Of a stretch of 64,000 nucleotides of DNA, positions 1 through 9,806 are shown one piece after another. Numbering within the stretch: position 1 is the first letter of the stretch; each line of letters opens with the position of its first letter. Under the pieces are notes generated by a model. The model worked only from the letters and a program-made list of their open reading frames with translations, was not told the origin of the DNA and ran no database searches. The stretch covers positions 62,001-126,000 of the forward strand of contig NZ_JMLE01000006.1 of NCBI RefSeq assembly GCF_000685965.1, written 5' to 3'. The position numbers and the translations under genes are program-made. This DNA is from Arthrobacter sp. UNC362MFTsu5.1. GTDB taxonomy: Bacteria; Actinomycetota; Actinomycetes; Actinomycetales; Micrococcaceae.

Positions 1-636
1 CTGGACCCCCGGCTGCCGGTGGTGGACATCGGCTGCGGCAACGGCAGCTTCACCCGGCAACTGGCCGCGCTCTTTCCGCACGCCATGGGAGTTGATGTCT
101 CCGCCCACGCAGTGCGGCGGGCGCTCAGCGAGTCAGCCGGGCTGGCGAACGTGTCGTACCTCGTCCGTGACATGACGGCCCCCGGCGCCGGCGGCAGGCT
201 CGGGGAAGAGCTGCGGCTGCTTGGCGGGGGAGCCGGGGCAGGGGCGAATGTCTTTATCCGGGGCGTACTCCACGTCCTGGGGGAACGTGACCGGCACGCC
301 CTTGCCGAAAACGTTCGTGCCATCGCCGGAGCCGACGGGCGGGTGTTCCTTGCCGAAACCGACTTCCAGGGAAACGCCGTCGAATACGTCTCACACCTCG
401 GCGCAACGCTCCGGTCCATCCCGTCGCCTCTCGAAGGGGCCATCCGCGGGCTGCCGATGCCAGGACGCTTCGGCGCGAAAGAACGGAACCTGGCCTTCCC
501 CGCGGGCCGCTGGGAACTGATCGAGGACGGTCCCACGACAATCGAGACGATGCCCCTGTCCCACCCGACGCGGGCTGACCTCATCCCCGGCTACTTCGCG
601 GTGCTCAAAGCACGGAACTGGGAGAAGTTCCCTTAA
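1..636 (+). CDS. Class I SAM-dependent methyltransferase, 5' end outside window
   Basis: The reading frame is open from the first base, so the start lies upstream and only the C-terminal 211 codons are seen. The visible part begins just before the glycine-rich SAM-binding motif I (DIGCGNGSF), followed by an acidic strand (GVDVS) expected to hold the SAM ribose. This is the Rossmann-like class I methyltransferase fold. The later part (FLAETDFQGNAVEYV and beyond) does not name a substrate. It stands 124 bp before the glycerate kinase gene. The family is clear, but whether it acts on a small molecule, lipid or macromolecule cannot be told. Confidence 0.8.
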   Translation: MDPRLPVVDIGCGNGSFTRQLAALFPHAMGVDVSAHAVRRALSESAGLANVSYLVRDMTAPGAGGRLGEELRLLGGGAGAGANVFIRGVLHVLGERDRHALAENVRAIAGADGRVFLAETDFQGNAVEYVSHLGATLRSIPSPLEGAIRGLPMPGRFGAKERNLAFPAGRWELIEDGPTTIETMPLSHPTRADLIPGYFAVLKARNWEKFP

Positions 637-760
637 TCCGTTCCCGGGAGGACTGTTTCGCGGATACAGGCTTCACCCGCACCCGTCGTGTCATGACTTG
701 AGCAAGCCCCGTGTTACTCGCAGGCAAGCGCTTTCCGGCGGTTGCTGGCAGGATAGACCC

Positions 761-1885
761 ATGCGCATTCTCATCGCTCCGGACAAGTTCAAAGGGTCAC
801 TGACTGCTGCGGAGGCTGCCAGTGCCATCGCCGAGGGGGCGCTGCGCGTCTATCCGGACGCGGTGGCCACGCAGTTCCCCGTGGCCGACGGCGGGGAAGG
901 CACCTTGGAGGCCGCCGTTGCCGCCGGCTACGAGGAACGGCTGAACGCCGTCGTCGGTCCCATCCTGGCGCCCATAGGCGCGGCCTGGGCACTCCGCAAG
1001 GATGCTTTCGGCGGAGCCACCGCTGTGATTGAAACCGCCCAGGCCTCGGGGCTGGCGCACATGGAGCCGACGCCCGCCAACGCGCTGCGCGCGCACAGCT
1101 ACGGCTGCGGCCAGCTCATCGCGGCCGCGCTGGACGCCGGGGCCACCGAAATCGTGCTGGGCGTGGGCGGCTCTGCCATGACCGACGGCGGCAGCGGCGC
1201 CCTGCGCGCATTGGGACTGAAGCCGCTGGACGCCGGCGGCAACGTGGTTCCGCTGGGCGGCGGTTCACTGGGGGATGTTGTAGGCGTTGACGTTTCCGGC
1301 CTGGACCCCCGGCTGGCTGCCGTGAAATTCCGGATCGCCGTGGACGTTCAGAACCCGCTGTTCGGAAACGACGGAGCTGCGTACGTCTTCGGTCCGCAGA
1401 AGGGTGCCGACGCGGACGCCGTGGAACTGCTGGATGCGGGGCTCCGCAACTGGGCGTCGGTTCTGCGGGAGGCCACGGGACGCGACGTCAACGTTCCCGG
1501 AGCCGGCGCGGCCGGCGGGTTCCCGGCGTCGTTCCTGGCTTTCAGCAATGCCGCCCTCGAAGGAGGCTTCGCCCTGGTGGCGGGCCTCACGGGCCTGGCG
1601 GTCCAGCTGGCCGAGGCGGACCTGGTGATCACCGGCGAGGGATCCATGGACTCGCAGTCGCTGGAGGGCAAGGCGCCCATCGCTCTGGCCGATGCAGCGC
1701 GCGAGCGGGGCATCCCGGTGATTGTGGTGGCCGGCCGCATCCTGGTCACACCGGAGGATCTGGCCAGGCACGGGGTGGTGGCCGCGGCGCAGCTGCTGGA
1801 CGTCGCTGCCAGCCCGGAAGATGCCGTCGCCAATGCCGCCAAGTACCTCACCTGGGCCACCAGCCAGGTCCTCGAAGGGGCCTGA
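761..1885 (+). CDS. glxK: Glycerate kinase, type 1 (GarK/GlxK family)
   Basis: It phosphorylates D-glycerate with ATP, feeding glyoxylate or glycerate catabolism into lower glycolysis. The 374-aa product has the usual family length and motifs: APDKFKGSL at residues 6-14, ADGGEGT near 42, GVGGSAMTDGGSG mid-protein, and the C-terminal LVITGEGSMDSQS / EGKAP block. The frame stays open further upstream, but the ATG at 761 begins exactly where family homology begins (MRILIAPDKF), so it was chosen. No other glyoxylate gene adjoins it. It converges on the DUF6766 gene with 9 bp between the stops. Whether 2- or 3-phosphoglycerate is made cannot be read from the sequence. Confidence 0.92.
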   Translation: MRILIAPDKFKGSLTAAEAASAIAEGALRVYPDAVATQFPVADGGEGTLEAAVAAGYEERLNAVVGPILAPIGAAWALRKDAFGGATAVIETAQASGLAHMEPTPANALRAHSYGCGQLIAAALDAGATEIVLGVGGSAMTDGGSGALRALGLKPLDAGGNVVPLGGGSLGDVVGVDVSGLDPRLAAVKFRIAVDVQNPLFGNDGAAYVFGPQKGADADAVELLDAGLRNWASVLREATGRDVNVPGAGAAGGFPASFLAFSNAALEGGFALVAGLTGLAVQLAEADLVITGEGSMDSQSLEGKAPIALADAARERGIPVIVVAGRILVTPEDLARHGVVAAAQLLDVAASPEDAVANAAKYLTWATSQVLEGA

Positions 1886-1894
1886 CCCGGGCCG

Positions 1895-2557
1895 CTAAGC
1901 CCCGGTCTCGTAATGCGGTTCGGCCACAGGTTTGGACTCGGGCGAGCCCCGTTCGCGCAGGTAGACGGACGCGCCAACCAGCACGGCGACCGCCAGGAAT
2001 TCGCTCTGCCAGTTCTGGAACGACTCGAACCAGAACCGGCTGGTGCCGAGGTAGCCGAGCAGCGTCACGCCCGGCTGGCCGTGGCTTTGTTGTTCCTGGC
2101 TGTACTCCTCGCTGCCGCCAACCGCGTGGAGGATGAATGAGGCGAGGAACAGCACCAGGAACATGATGGACAGGGAGTGCTCGTAGAGCTTGAGCACCCA
2201 GCCGCCGCGACGTACGGGCCACGGCGTGGCGGCCTTCATGGCTGCATCTCGGGGGTCCTCGTCCTGCGGGGCTGCTTTACCCATCGGCTTCGATTCCGAA
2301 GAGCCTTTTTGGAAAAGGAAAACCGTCAGGATGACATACATTCCCATCTGCAGGAACTCCGATTCCCAGTTCTCGAACGTGGCTTCCAGGAACGCCCCGG
2401 TGGCGAGGTACTCGGCCACGGTCACTGCCGGCTGGCCGTGGGCGAGCTGGTCCTCGCTGTAATCGCTGGCTCCGCTGACCACCATGCCGCTGAAGAACGC
2501 AAGGAACAGCCCCACGTTGGCAAGCATCAGACCGTGTTCCTTGGCCCACTTCTTCAT
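1895..2557 (-). CDS. DUF6766-type membrane protein with internal duplication
   Basis: The 220-aa integral membrane protein has about four predicted membrane segments (near 10-29, 70-84, 126-146 and 184-200). Residues 8-92 and 126-211 are clearly two copies of one unit. Each has a membrane helix, a periplasmic-type loop with HGQP followed by V-T and a Y-L pair, then an F/W-rich NWESEF or NWQSEF box, a second helix, and a K/R-G-S-x-ESKP tail. I recall this architecture as DUF6766; its function is unknown. The DUF6328 membrane protein lies 49 bp upstream on the same strand, so the two may form one transcription unit. Confidence 0.7.
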   Translation of the reverse strand: MKKWAKEHGLMLANVGLFLAFFSGMVVSGASDYSEDQLAHGQPAVTVAEYLATGAFLEATFENWESEFLQMGMYVILTVFLFQKGSSESKPMGKAAPQDEDPRDAAMKAATPWPVRRGGWVLKLYEHSLSIMFLVLFLASFILHAVGGSEEYSQEQQSHGQPGVTLLGYLGTSRFWFESFQNWQSEFLAVAVLVGASVYLRERGSPESKPVAEPHYETGA

Positions 2558-2606
2558 GGCGCCTCCCGAATTTGACTGGTGAACTTCATTGAAGACAGCC
2601 TTCGAA

Positions 2607-3098
2607 CTATCCTCGCCTGGCGCGTTTGTTGAGCTGGATCGGGACGATTACCAGCAGGATCAGCAGGACTGCCAGCAGCAATCCGCCTGCCGTGAGTCCC
2701 GCGTTGCGTCCTGCGGTTACGTCGAAGACCAGGGCTGATGTTCCGACGCTCAGGAGTGCGACGCCGCCGAGGGCAACCTTCGTAATGCTGTCCGCGCTCG
2801 AAACCAGGGTGGCCTTCAGCCGTTGCCGGAACAACCTGCGGTGGACGCTGACCGGCAAGAGGATCAGTGCTGTGGTCAGGGCGGCCAGCACCACGTTGGT
2901 CAGGTAGAGGCCCACCTGGAAAGTGTCGAGGTCCTCGAACCGGGACTGGAAGGGAAGCGTGAGCAGGAAGCCGGCAAGGATCTGGACGCCGGTCTGGAGC
3001 ACGCGCAGCTCCTGGATTAGCTCCATCCAGTTGCGGTCCATTTGCTGCTCGACCGTTTCGTTCCTACCGTTGCCCGGCGTCACCTCCGGGTCCGACAA
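2607..3098 (-). CDS. DUF6328-type small membrane protein
   Basis: I chose the TTG at 3098 because a strong GGAGGTG ribosome site sits 5 bases upstream (3106-3112); the frame stays open to 3179 without such support. The 163-aa product has a soluble N-terminus ending in an E-L-R-V-L-Q-T-G segment, then four hydrophobic helices, and a basic C-terminal tail (LNKRARRG). The pattern, with F-Q-S-R-F before the second helix, matches DUF6328 as I remember it. The function is unknown. It precedes the DUF6766 gene on the same strand. Confidence 0.65.
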   Translation of the reverse strand: MSDPEVTPGNGRNETVEQQMDRNWMELIQELRVLQTGVQILAGFLLTLPFQSRFEDLDTFQVGLYLTNVVLAALTTALILLPVSVHRRLFRQRLKATLVSSADSITKVALGGVALLSVGTSALVFDVTAGRNAGLTAGGLLLAVLLILLVIVPIQLNKRARRG

Positions 3099-3301
3099 TT
3101 GCCCACCTCCGGTTGCCGCGAGCGGCCGAGCATGGCCGCAACTATGTCTCAACCTAGGCTTGAAGGCCCCTATTATCAAGCACTACTAAGTTTACTGACT
3201 AATTTGGCCAAAACCGTGGACTTGCCTTGTGCGCTGGGATAGTTTCGAAGAGCCAGTCACGCACCGGACCAGAAACGAACTGAGACGTTAGCGAGGTGGA
3301 A
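3099..3301. promoter_or_regulatory. AT-rich divergent promoter region
   Basis: These 203 bp separate the divergent DUF6328 and SDR genes. The stretch 3155-3215 is strikingly AT-rich for this genome. It holds GATAAT on the minus strand (3172-3177) and a TTGAAG / TACTAA pair 18 bases apart on the plus strand (3160-3189), plus an ACTAA word repeated about 15 bases apart. These are plausible promoter elements, but the matches to sigma-70 boxes are only partial. Confidence 0.35.
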
Positions 3302-4198
3302 ATGACCGACGAAAAGCAGGATCACCAGCCCCGGGACCCCAGGGCGGGCTACCATGACGGACCGTTCCCGGAGCAAGTCCAGAAGCAGCCCGGGCTCACG
3401 GCGCCCATGGAGCCACAGCCGGACCACGGCGAGGAAAGCTACGAAGGAAGCAACGCGCTCCCCGGCAAGGCAGCGCTCATCACCGGGGGAGACTCCGGCA
3501 TCGGACGGGCGGTGGCCATTGCCTTCGCCCGCGAGGGGGCCGACGTCGCCATCTCATACCTTCCCGAGGAGGAAGCGGACGCCCAGGACACCGCCGCGTG
3601 GATCCGCAAGGCCGGGCAACGCGCGCTGTTGCTGCCGGGCGATGGGCGCCGTGAAGACTTCAGCACCGGGATCGTGGCGGACACGCTCGCGGAGTTCGGT
3701 CGCCTGGACGTGGTGGTGCTGAACGCCGCCTACCAAAAGAACCGCGACAGCTTTGAATCGCTGCCCACCGAGGAATTCGACCGTGTGTTCAAGACAAACC
3801 TGTATTCCCTGCTCTGGACGGCACGGGCCGCGGTGCCCCATCTCAAGGCAGGCGCCTCCATCATCACCACCGCCTCCATCCAGGCCTTCAACCCTTCTCC
3901 GCAACTCATTGACTACGCCATGACAAAGGGCGCCCAGGTGGCGTTCACCAAGGCGCTTGCCCAGGAGCTTGGACCCAGGGGCATCCGGGTCAATGCTGTG
4001 GCCCCGGGCCCCATCTGGACACCGCTCATTCCCGCGACGGAATGGCCCGACAAGCTGCCGACGTTCGGCCAGGACACTCCTCTGGGACGCGCGGGACAAC
4101 CCGCGGAACTGGCGGCCGCCTACGTCCTGCTGGCCTCGGACCACGGCTCCTATATCTCCGGGGCCGTGCTTCCGGTGACAGGCGGCAAGGGTCTCTGA
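3302..4198 (+). CDS. SDR family oxidoreductase, general-stress type
   Basis: This is an NAD(P)-dependent short-chain dehydrogenase of 298 aa. A 50-residue polar N-terminal extension (P-Q-P-D-H-G-E-E-S-Y) precedes the Rossmann domain, as in the YdaD/YhdG-like group often found in stress regulons. The cofactor motif TGGDSGIG is at 61-68 and the catalytic Ser-Tyr-Lys at S192, Y205 and K209. The usual NNAG is replaced by LNAA near 140. The ATG at 3302 follows GAGGTGGAA. A gene for an acidic hydrophilic protein follows after 83 bp and is probably co-transcribed. The substrate is unknown; the stress role rests on family and neighbour. Confidence 0.85.
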   Translation: MTDEKQDHQPRDPRAGYHDGPFPEQVQKQPGLTAPMEPQPDHGEESYEGSNALPGKAALITGGDSGIGRAVAIAFAREGADVAISYLPEEEADAQDTAAWIRKAGQRALLLPGDGRREDFSTGIVADTLAEFGRLDVVVLNAAYQKNRDSFESLPTEEFDRVFKTNLYSLLWTARAAVPHLKAGASIITTASIQAFNPSPQLIDYAMTKGAQVAFTKALAQELGPRGIRVNAVAPGPIWTPLIPATEWPDKLPTFGQDTPLGRAGQPAELAAAYVLLASDHGSYISGAVLPVTGGKGL

Positions 4199-4281
4199 TC
4201 CCGTCCAGGTCCAGGGTCCAGACTTTGGATCCAGGCCCGCATCCAGCAAGCCAGCAATCCCTACCACCCAGGAGGAATGAA

Positions 4282-4785
4282 ATGACGCAGGATAACCAAG
4301 GAACACCCATCGAGGAAGAGGGCGGGTACGGTACGCCCACTGTGGAGCAGGAAATGGGTGGCGCTGACACGAAGAAGTTCGCCCAGCCGCGTGAGCAAGA
4401 GGCGTTCGACGCCGCGGGCCTGAGCCAGGACAGCCCGGACGGCGAAACCTATCCTGCCGGAGCGCCGGACCTCAGCCAGCTCGGCGGTGAAGACCAGGAC
4501 AGCGCCGGCGAACCCGGCGCCGGCCGTTTCGGAGGAACGGAGGATCAGTTGCACGCAGAGAGTGAAAGCACGGACCCCGGCTTTGAGCCGGCTGAAGGCG
4601 ACGCCGCAGTGCCGTCCGCGGAGGCGGAAATGGATGGATCCAACACCGAGGATCCCGACGCCGGACGGCCCTTCTCGTCTGAACCGCCGCAGGACGCCGC
4701 CGGGATCCCCGACGGCAGCGGCACGGACCTGCCGGACAGCAAAGCCCCCAAGGACCGCGAGGACGATGCCTTCGACGCCGGATAA
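4282..4785 (+). CDS. Acidic low-complexity hydrophilic protein
   Basis: The ATG at 4282 follows a strong AGGAGG (4270-4275). The 167-aa product is very rich in Asp, Glu, Gly, Ala, Ser and Pro, with almost no aromatic or large hydrophobic residues, no membrane segment and no signal peptide, so it is probably intrinsically disordered. It matches no family I can name. It sits 83 bp after the stress-type SDR, and its composition resembles hydrophilic stress or desiccation proteins; that role is inference only. A strong convergent terminator hairpin follows. Confidence 0.7.
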   Translation: MTQDNQGTPIEEEGGYGTPTVEQEMGGADTKKFAQPREQEAFDAAGLSQDSPDGETYPAGAPDLSQLGGEDQDSAGEPGAGRFGGTEDQLHAESESTDPGFEPAEGDAAVPSAEAEMDGSNTEDPDAGRPFSSEPPQDAAGIPDGSGTDLPDSKAPKDREDDAFDAG

Positions 4786-4805
4786 CGCTCCGCCGGTAAA
4801 CGGCC

Positions 4806-4839
4806 CGTGCGGGCGGCTGCCGAGGCGGCCGCCCGCACG
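4806..4839. terminator. Bidirectional terminator hairpin
   Basis: A perfect 12-bp stem (CGTGCGGGCGGC and its complement) with a 10-base loop lies between the convergent acidic-protein and uraA genes, 20 bp past one stop and 6 bp past the other. There is no T-tract, as is common in high-GC actinobacteria. Confidence 0.7.
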
Positions 4840-4845
4840 CGGTGC

Positions 4846-6201
4846 TTAAGGCCGCTTCTTCGGAGTCCGCTTGGCGGCGGCGTTGATGGCGGCCTTGACT
4901 GCAGGGGGCAGGCCGGCCTGTTCGGTCTCCGGCTCAGCGACGCTGCCGCGGGCCTTCGCGATCGCCTTCATGCCGTGGTAGATCACCAGCGCGGCGGCGG
5001 AGCCCAGGGCGATGCCGGTGAACGTCAGCTCGCCGATGGTCCAGGTGTAGTCCGCGATGCCGATGATCAGCGCCACCGCTGCGGTGGTCAGGTTGACGGG
5101 GTTGGAGAAGTTGACCTTGTTCTGGACCCAGATCTTGACGCCCAGGATGCCGATCATGCCGTAGAGCATGGTGGCCGCGCCGCCCAGCACCCCGGCGGGA
5201 ACCGTGGCAATCAGTTCACCGAACTTGGGGGAGAAGCTGAGGATGATCGCGAAGGTGCCGGCCACCCAGTAGGCCGCCGTCGAGTAGACCTTCGTGGCTG
5301 CCATCACGCCGATGTTTTCGGCATACGTGGTGGTTCCCGAACCGCCGCCGAAGCCGGCCAGTACGGTGGCGGCGCCGTCGGCCATCAGGGCGCGTCCGGA
5401 GACGCCGTCGAGGTTCTGGCCCGTCATGGCGGACACGGATTTCACGTGGCCGATGTTCTCCGCAACCAGCACCAGCACCACGGGAACAAAGAGGCCTACC
5501 ACGCCCAGGTGGAATTCGGGGGTCTGGAAATGCGGCAGCCCAACCCACGCTGCGGCGTCCATCTTGCTGTAGTTGACTTCGCCGCGGAGCATGGCCACAA
5601 GGTAGCCCACCACTACGCCCACCAGGATGCTGAGGCGGCCCAGGATGCCCTTGAACAGCACACTCACCAGGATGATGGTGGCCAGGGTGATCACGGCGGT
5701 GACCGGGGCGGCGTCGAAGTTGTTTTTCGCGGCCGGGGCCAGGTTCAGTCCGATCAGGGCCACGATGGCGCCCGTGACGATCGGCGGCATGAGCCGGTTG
5801 ATCCAGCCGGCCCCGAACTTCTGGACCACCGCGCCGATGACGGCCAGGCCCGCGCCGGCGAGCACCACCCCGCCCAGGGCCCCGGGAATCCCGAACTGCT
5901 GCTGGGAGGCCATGATCGGGGCTATGAACGCAAAGCTCGAACCGAGGTAGCTGGGCACCCGGCCCTGGGTGATCACCAGGAATAGCAGGGTTCCGATGCC
6001 GGAGAAGAACAGCGTGGTGGCCGGCGGCATGCCGGTGATGATGGGCACCAGGAACGTGGCCCCGAACATCGCCACGACGTGCTGCATTCCCACCCCGATG
6101 GTCAGCGGCCAGGTCAGCCTTTCGCCGGGGGCCACCACCTCGCCCGGGCGGACCGACTTACCGTTGCCGTGGAGCTTCCATTTGGTACCAAGCATGCTCA
6201 T
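4846..6201 (-). CDS. uraA: Uracil permease, NCS2 (nucleobase:cation symporter-2) family
   Basis: It imports uracil, probably with protons, across the membrane. The 451-aa product has many hydrophobic helices and the family signature blocks: QHVVAMFGATFLVP in helix 1, AENIGHVKSVSAMTG, and the GGSGTTTYAENIGVMA segment carrying the substrate-binding Glu. Uracil is favoured because the TTYAENIGVMAATKVYS stretch is typical of UraA/PyrP/RutG members. The ATG at 6201 was chosen because homology starts there and an AAAGG lies upstream; the open frame reaches 6393 without support. It is divergent from a RutE-like gene, which fits pyrimidine use. Confidence 0.88.
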   Translation of the reverse strand: MSMLGTKWKLHGNGKSVRPGEVVAPGERLTWPLTIGVGMQHVVAMFGATFLVPIITGMPPATTLFFSGIGTLLFLVITQGRVPSYLGSSFAFIAPIMASQQQFGIPGALGGVVLAGAGLAVIGAVVQKFGAGWINRLMPPIVTGAIVALIGLNLAPAAKNNFDAAPVTAVITLATIILVSVLFKGILGRLSILVGVVVGYLVAMLRGEVNYSKMDAAAWVGLPHFQTPEFHLGVVGLFVPVVLVLVAENIGHVKSVSAMTGQNLDGVSGRALMADGAATVLAGFGGGSGTTTYAENIGVMAATKVYSTAAYWVAGTFAIILSFSPKFGELIATVPAGVLGGAATMLYGMIGILGVKIWVQNKVNFSNPVNLTTAAVALIIGIADYTWTIGELTFTGIALGSAAALVIYHGMKAIAKARGSVAEPETEQAGLPPAVKAAINAAAKRTPKKRP

Positions 6202-6494
6202 GGCCGGGAGCCTTTCAAAGGAGGATGTGTCGGGAGCGGGGAAGGAATCTTCCGGAGCAACATTACCGCGCAGGTCCGCCAGTGCGCCCCGCAATCCGCC
6301 CGGCCCCCGGGGAGCCTGCGCTCCGGGCCGCCCGCCGGGGAGCCCGGCCGCCGGGCTGCCCGCCAGGCAGGTCGCCGCTGTGGGGAAGGTCACGCGGGGT
6401 CACGGGAAGAGGAATGATTCGCTTGAAGTTGCAACTATGGATAGCAGAACTGCCGGCCGCCTTCGGGTGAGCGGGCCCAGCGAAAGGTATGCAG
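6202..6494. promoter_or_regulatory. Divergent promoter region uraA / rutE with perfect 10-bp palindrome
   Basis: These 293 bp lie between the divergent uraA and rutE starts. The uraA-proximal part (6290-6390) is extremely GC-rich. The rutE-proximal part contains AGTTGCAACT at 6427-6436, a perfect palindrome about 60 bp before the rutE start, which could be an operator. It does not look like the E. coli RutR site. Confidence 0.35.
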
Positions 6495-7100
6495 ATGACA
6501 ATTGCCCATGAAGAAGCAGTGATCGACGCAGCCGCAGTGGACGCGATTTTCGCCGAAGCCCGTACGGCCAACGCATTCACCGGAGAGGTCACGGACGAGC
6601 AGGCCCGCGCCATCTACGAGCTGACCAAGTTCGGCCCCACGGCGTTCAACTCCCAGCCGCTGCGCGTGACCTACGTCCGCTCCGACGAGGCCCGCGCACA
6701 GCTCGTGGACACCCTGGCCAACGGCAACAAGGCCAAGACCGCGTCCGCCCCGCTCGTGGCCATCCTCAGCTACGACACCGACTGGGCCGGGCAGTGGGAC
6801 AACTTCCTCCCCGGCTACAACGCCCCCAAGGCCATGTACGACGCCTCCCCGGAACTGGCCGCCAGCACGGGCAACAACAACGCCCACCTGCAGGCCGGTT
6901 ACTTCATCCTGGCGGTCCGCTCGCTCGGGTTCGCTGCCGGCCCCATGACCGGAGCCGATTTCTCCGCCATCGATGCGGCGTTCTTCCCCGCCGGGGACCA
7001 GAAGAGCTTCCTGGTGGTCAACATCGGCCAGCCCGGTCCCGACGCCTGGGGCGAAGCCAAGCCGAAGTTCGCCTACGAGGATGTAGTCCGCACCGTCTAG
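6495..7100 (+). CDS. rutE: RutE-like nitroreductase (malonic semialdehyde reductase family)
   Basis: The product is an FMN-dependent nitroreductase-fold protein of 201 aa, the usual RutE size. In the Rut pyrimidine pathway of E. coli, RutE helps reduce malonic semialdehyde to 3-hydroxypropionate. Visible family features are the substrate/FMN segment KFGPTAFNSQPLRV, the SAPLVAILSYDTD strand, and a C-terminal GDQKSFLVVNIGQPG. The ATG at 6495 has AAAGG 7 bases upstream; the in-frame ATG at 6489 is too close to it. Divergence from a uracil permease supports a role in pyrimidine catabolism, but no rutABCD genes are nearby, so a more general nitroreductase role remains possible. Confidence 0.8.
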   Translation: MTIAHEEAVIDAAAVDAIFAEARTANAFTGEVTDEQARAIYELTKFGPTAFNSQPLRVTYVRSDEARAQLVDTLANGNKAKTASAPLVAILSYDTDWAGQWDNFLPGYNAPKAMYDASPELAASTGNNNAHLQAGYFILAVRSLGFAAGPMTGADFSAIDAAFFPAGDQKSFLVVNIGQPGPDAWGEAKPKFAYEDVVRTV

Positions 7101-7116
7101 GTCCCTAGCGTCCGGG

Positions 7117-7167
7117 CCCGGAGTGTCAACGGGTCCGGAGTGTCACCGGGTCCGGAGTATCAACGGG
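7117..7167. repeat. 17-bp direct repeat, three copies
   Basis: Three head-to-tail copies of the unit TCCGGAGTGTCAACGGG lie at 7117-7133, 7134-7150 and 7151-7167, each differing from it by zero to two bases. They start 17 bp after the rutE stop. Function unknown; a slippage product or protein-binding array is possible. Confidence 0.75.
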
Positions 7168-7309
7168 TTGGGCGAGCCCTGATGCGCAGAGAGGCCCCCG
7201 GCACGATGGGGGACACGCCGGAGGCACTCTAGACACATTTTTGCAGTTGAATGCATGGCATGTGTCCTGGGCCACTTCCCATTTTAGTCCAAATCGCCAC
7301 GCTGGCTAC

Positions 7310-7339
7310 TGTGCCCGTCCGCGCTCGCGGACGGGCACA
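7310..7339. other. Perfect 13-bp stem hairpin
   Basis: TGTGCCCGTCCGC pairs perfectly with its complement across a GCTC loop, between rutE and the 2H phosphoesterase gene and 29 bp before the latter's start. It could be the rutE terminator, although no T-tract follows, or a regulatory hairpin for the downstream gene. Confidence 0.6.
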
Positions 7340-7368
7340 GCCGGCCTGCGCAGTGGCACACTGGCCCT

Positions 7369-7849
7369 ATGCGGAACCTGATTCTGGTGGCTTTCACCGA
7401 GCCCGTCACCGACGGGCTCGTTTTTCCCCGCGACGACTGGCCCCTGCATATCACCCTGGTGAAGTTCGACGTCGACCCGACCTCGGGCGCCGACCCCACC
7501 GAACGGATCGCCGGACTCATCGACCTGCCCGTGCGGGCGGCCCTTGGCGCCCGGCTGACCATCGGCGCAGACGCCGGCTTCGGCCGGCGGGAGTCCATCC
7601 CGGTCAGTCTCGTTGAGCCCAGCCGGCCCCTGCAGGAACTTCACGAGTCACTTGTGGAGGTCGTGGCGGCGCTGCCCGGCCGGGTGCCCACGCCGGACCA
7701 CACCCTGGCCAACTATCGTCCCCATGTGTCGCACCATGGTGACAAGCGCACCCGCCCGGGAGACGCCGTCGTACTGGACCGCGTGGCCCTGGTGGACATG
7801 GCGCCGGACGGAAACCATTCCGTCCGGCGCATCCTCCACTTGTGGGAAC

Positions 7850-7860
<11 letters not shown>
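7369..7860 (+). CDS. 2'-5' RNA ligase / 2H phosphoesterase family protein
   Basis: The 163-aa protein carries the two His-x-Thr/Ser signatures of the 2H phosphoesterase fold: [10 protein letters not shown] near residues 25-34 and NYRPHVSHH in the second half. Family members cleave cyclic phosphodiesters or ligate 2'-5' RNA ends; the natural substrate here is unknown. No good ribosome site precedes the ATG, so it may be translated from a leaderless or weakly initiated message. Its 3' end overlaps the convergent pgm gene by 11 bp, so the two transcripts must collide or share antisense ends. Confidence 0.78.
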
Positions 7861-9499
<1,639 letters not shown>

Positions 9500-9806
9500 G
9501 GCACCAGCATGCCAGACGACGGCGGGACGCAACACGGTATGTCCGGAATCCGGCCCCTGTGACGTCGAATTTCATCCGGCATTTACCAATTCATTCCCCT
9601 TTGCATTTATTGAGGGGCAGTAATTGGCTGCGGAAAAGCGAGTAGTGGCGCCAAAAGTACCTATATACCGGCCGTCCCGCGGCTGCTAATTTCTAAACAA
9701 ATTACGACGGCGGGCCCTCCGCCGCCGTCAGCGTGGCGGCGAATCCACGTCGGATTGGTCCAGGTCCGGATGATCCAGGGTGCGGCAATTCAAAGGAGGA
9801 CAGCCA
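9500..9806. other. AT-rich intergenic region with nested inverted repeats
   Basis: These 307 bp hold no gene. They contain an imperfect palindrome with 15-base arms at 9587-9601 and 9613-9627 (12 of 15 paired), TAATTT-6-AAATTA at 9687-9704, and GACGGCGG-8-CCGCCGTC at 9706-9729. A TATATA word lies at 9663-9668. A strong AGGAGG at 9794-9799 serves the NERD gene. The AT-rich part probably carries promoters for pgm and the NERD gene. Confidence 0.5.
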
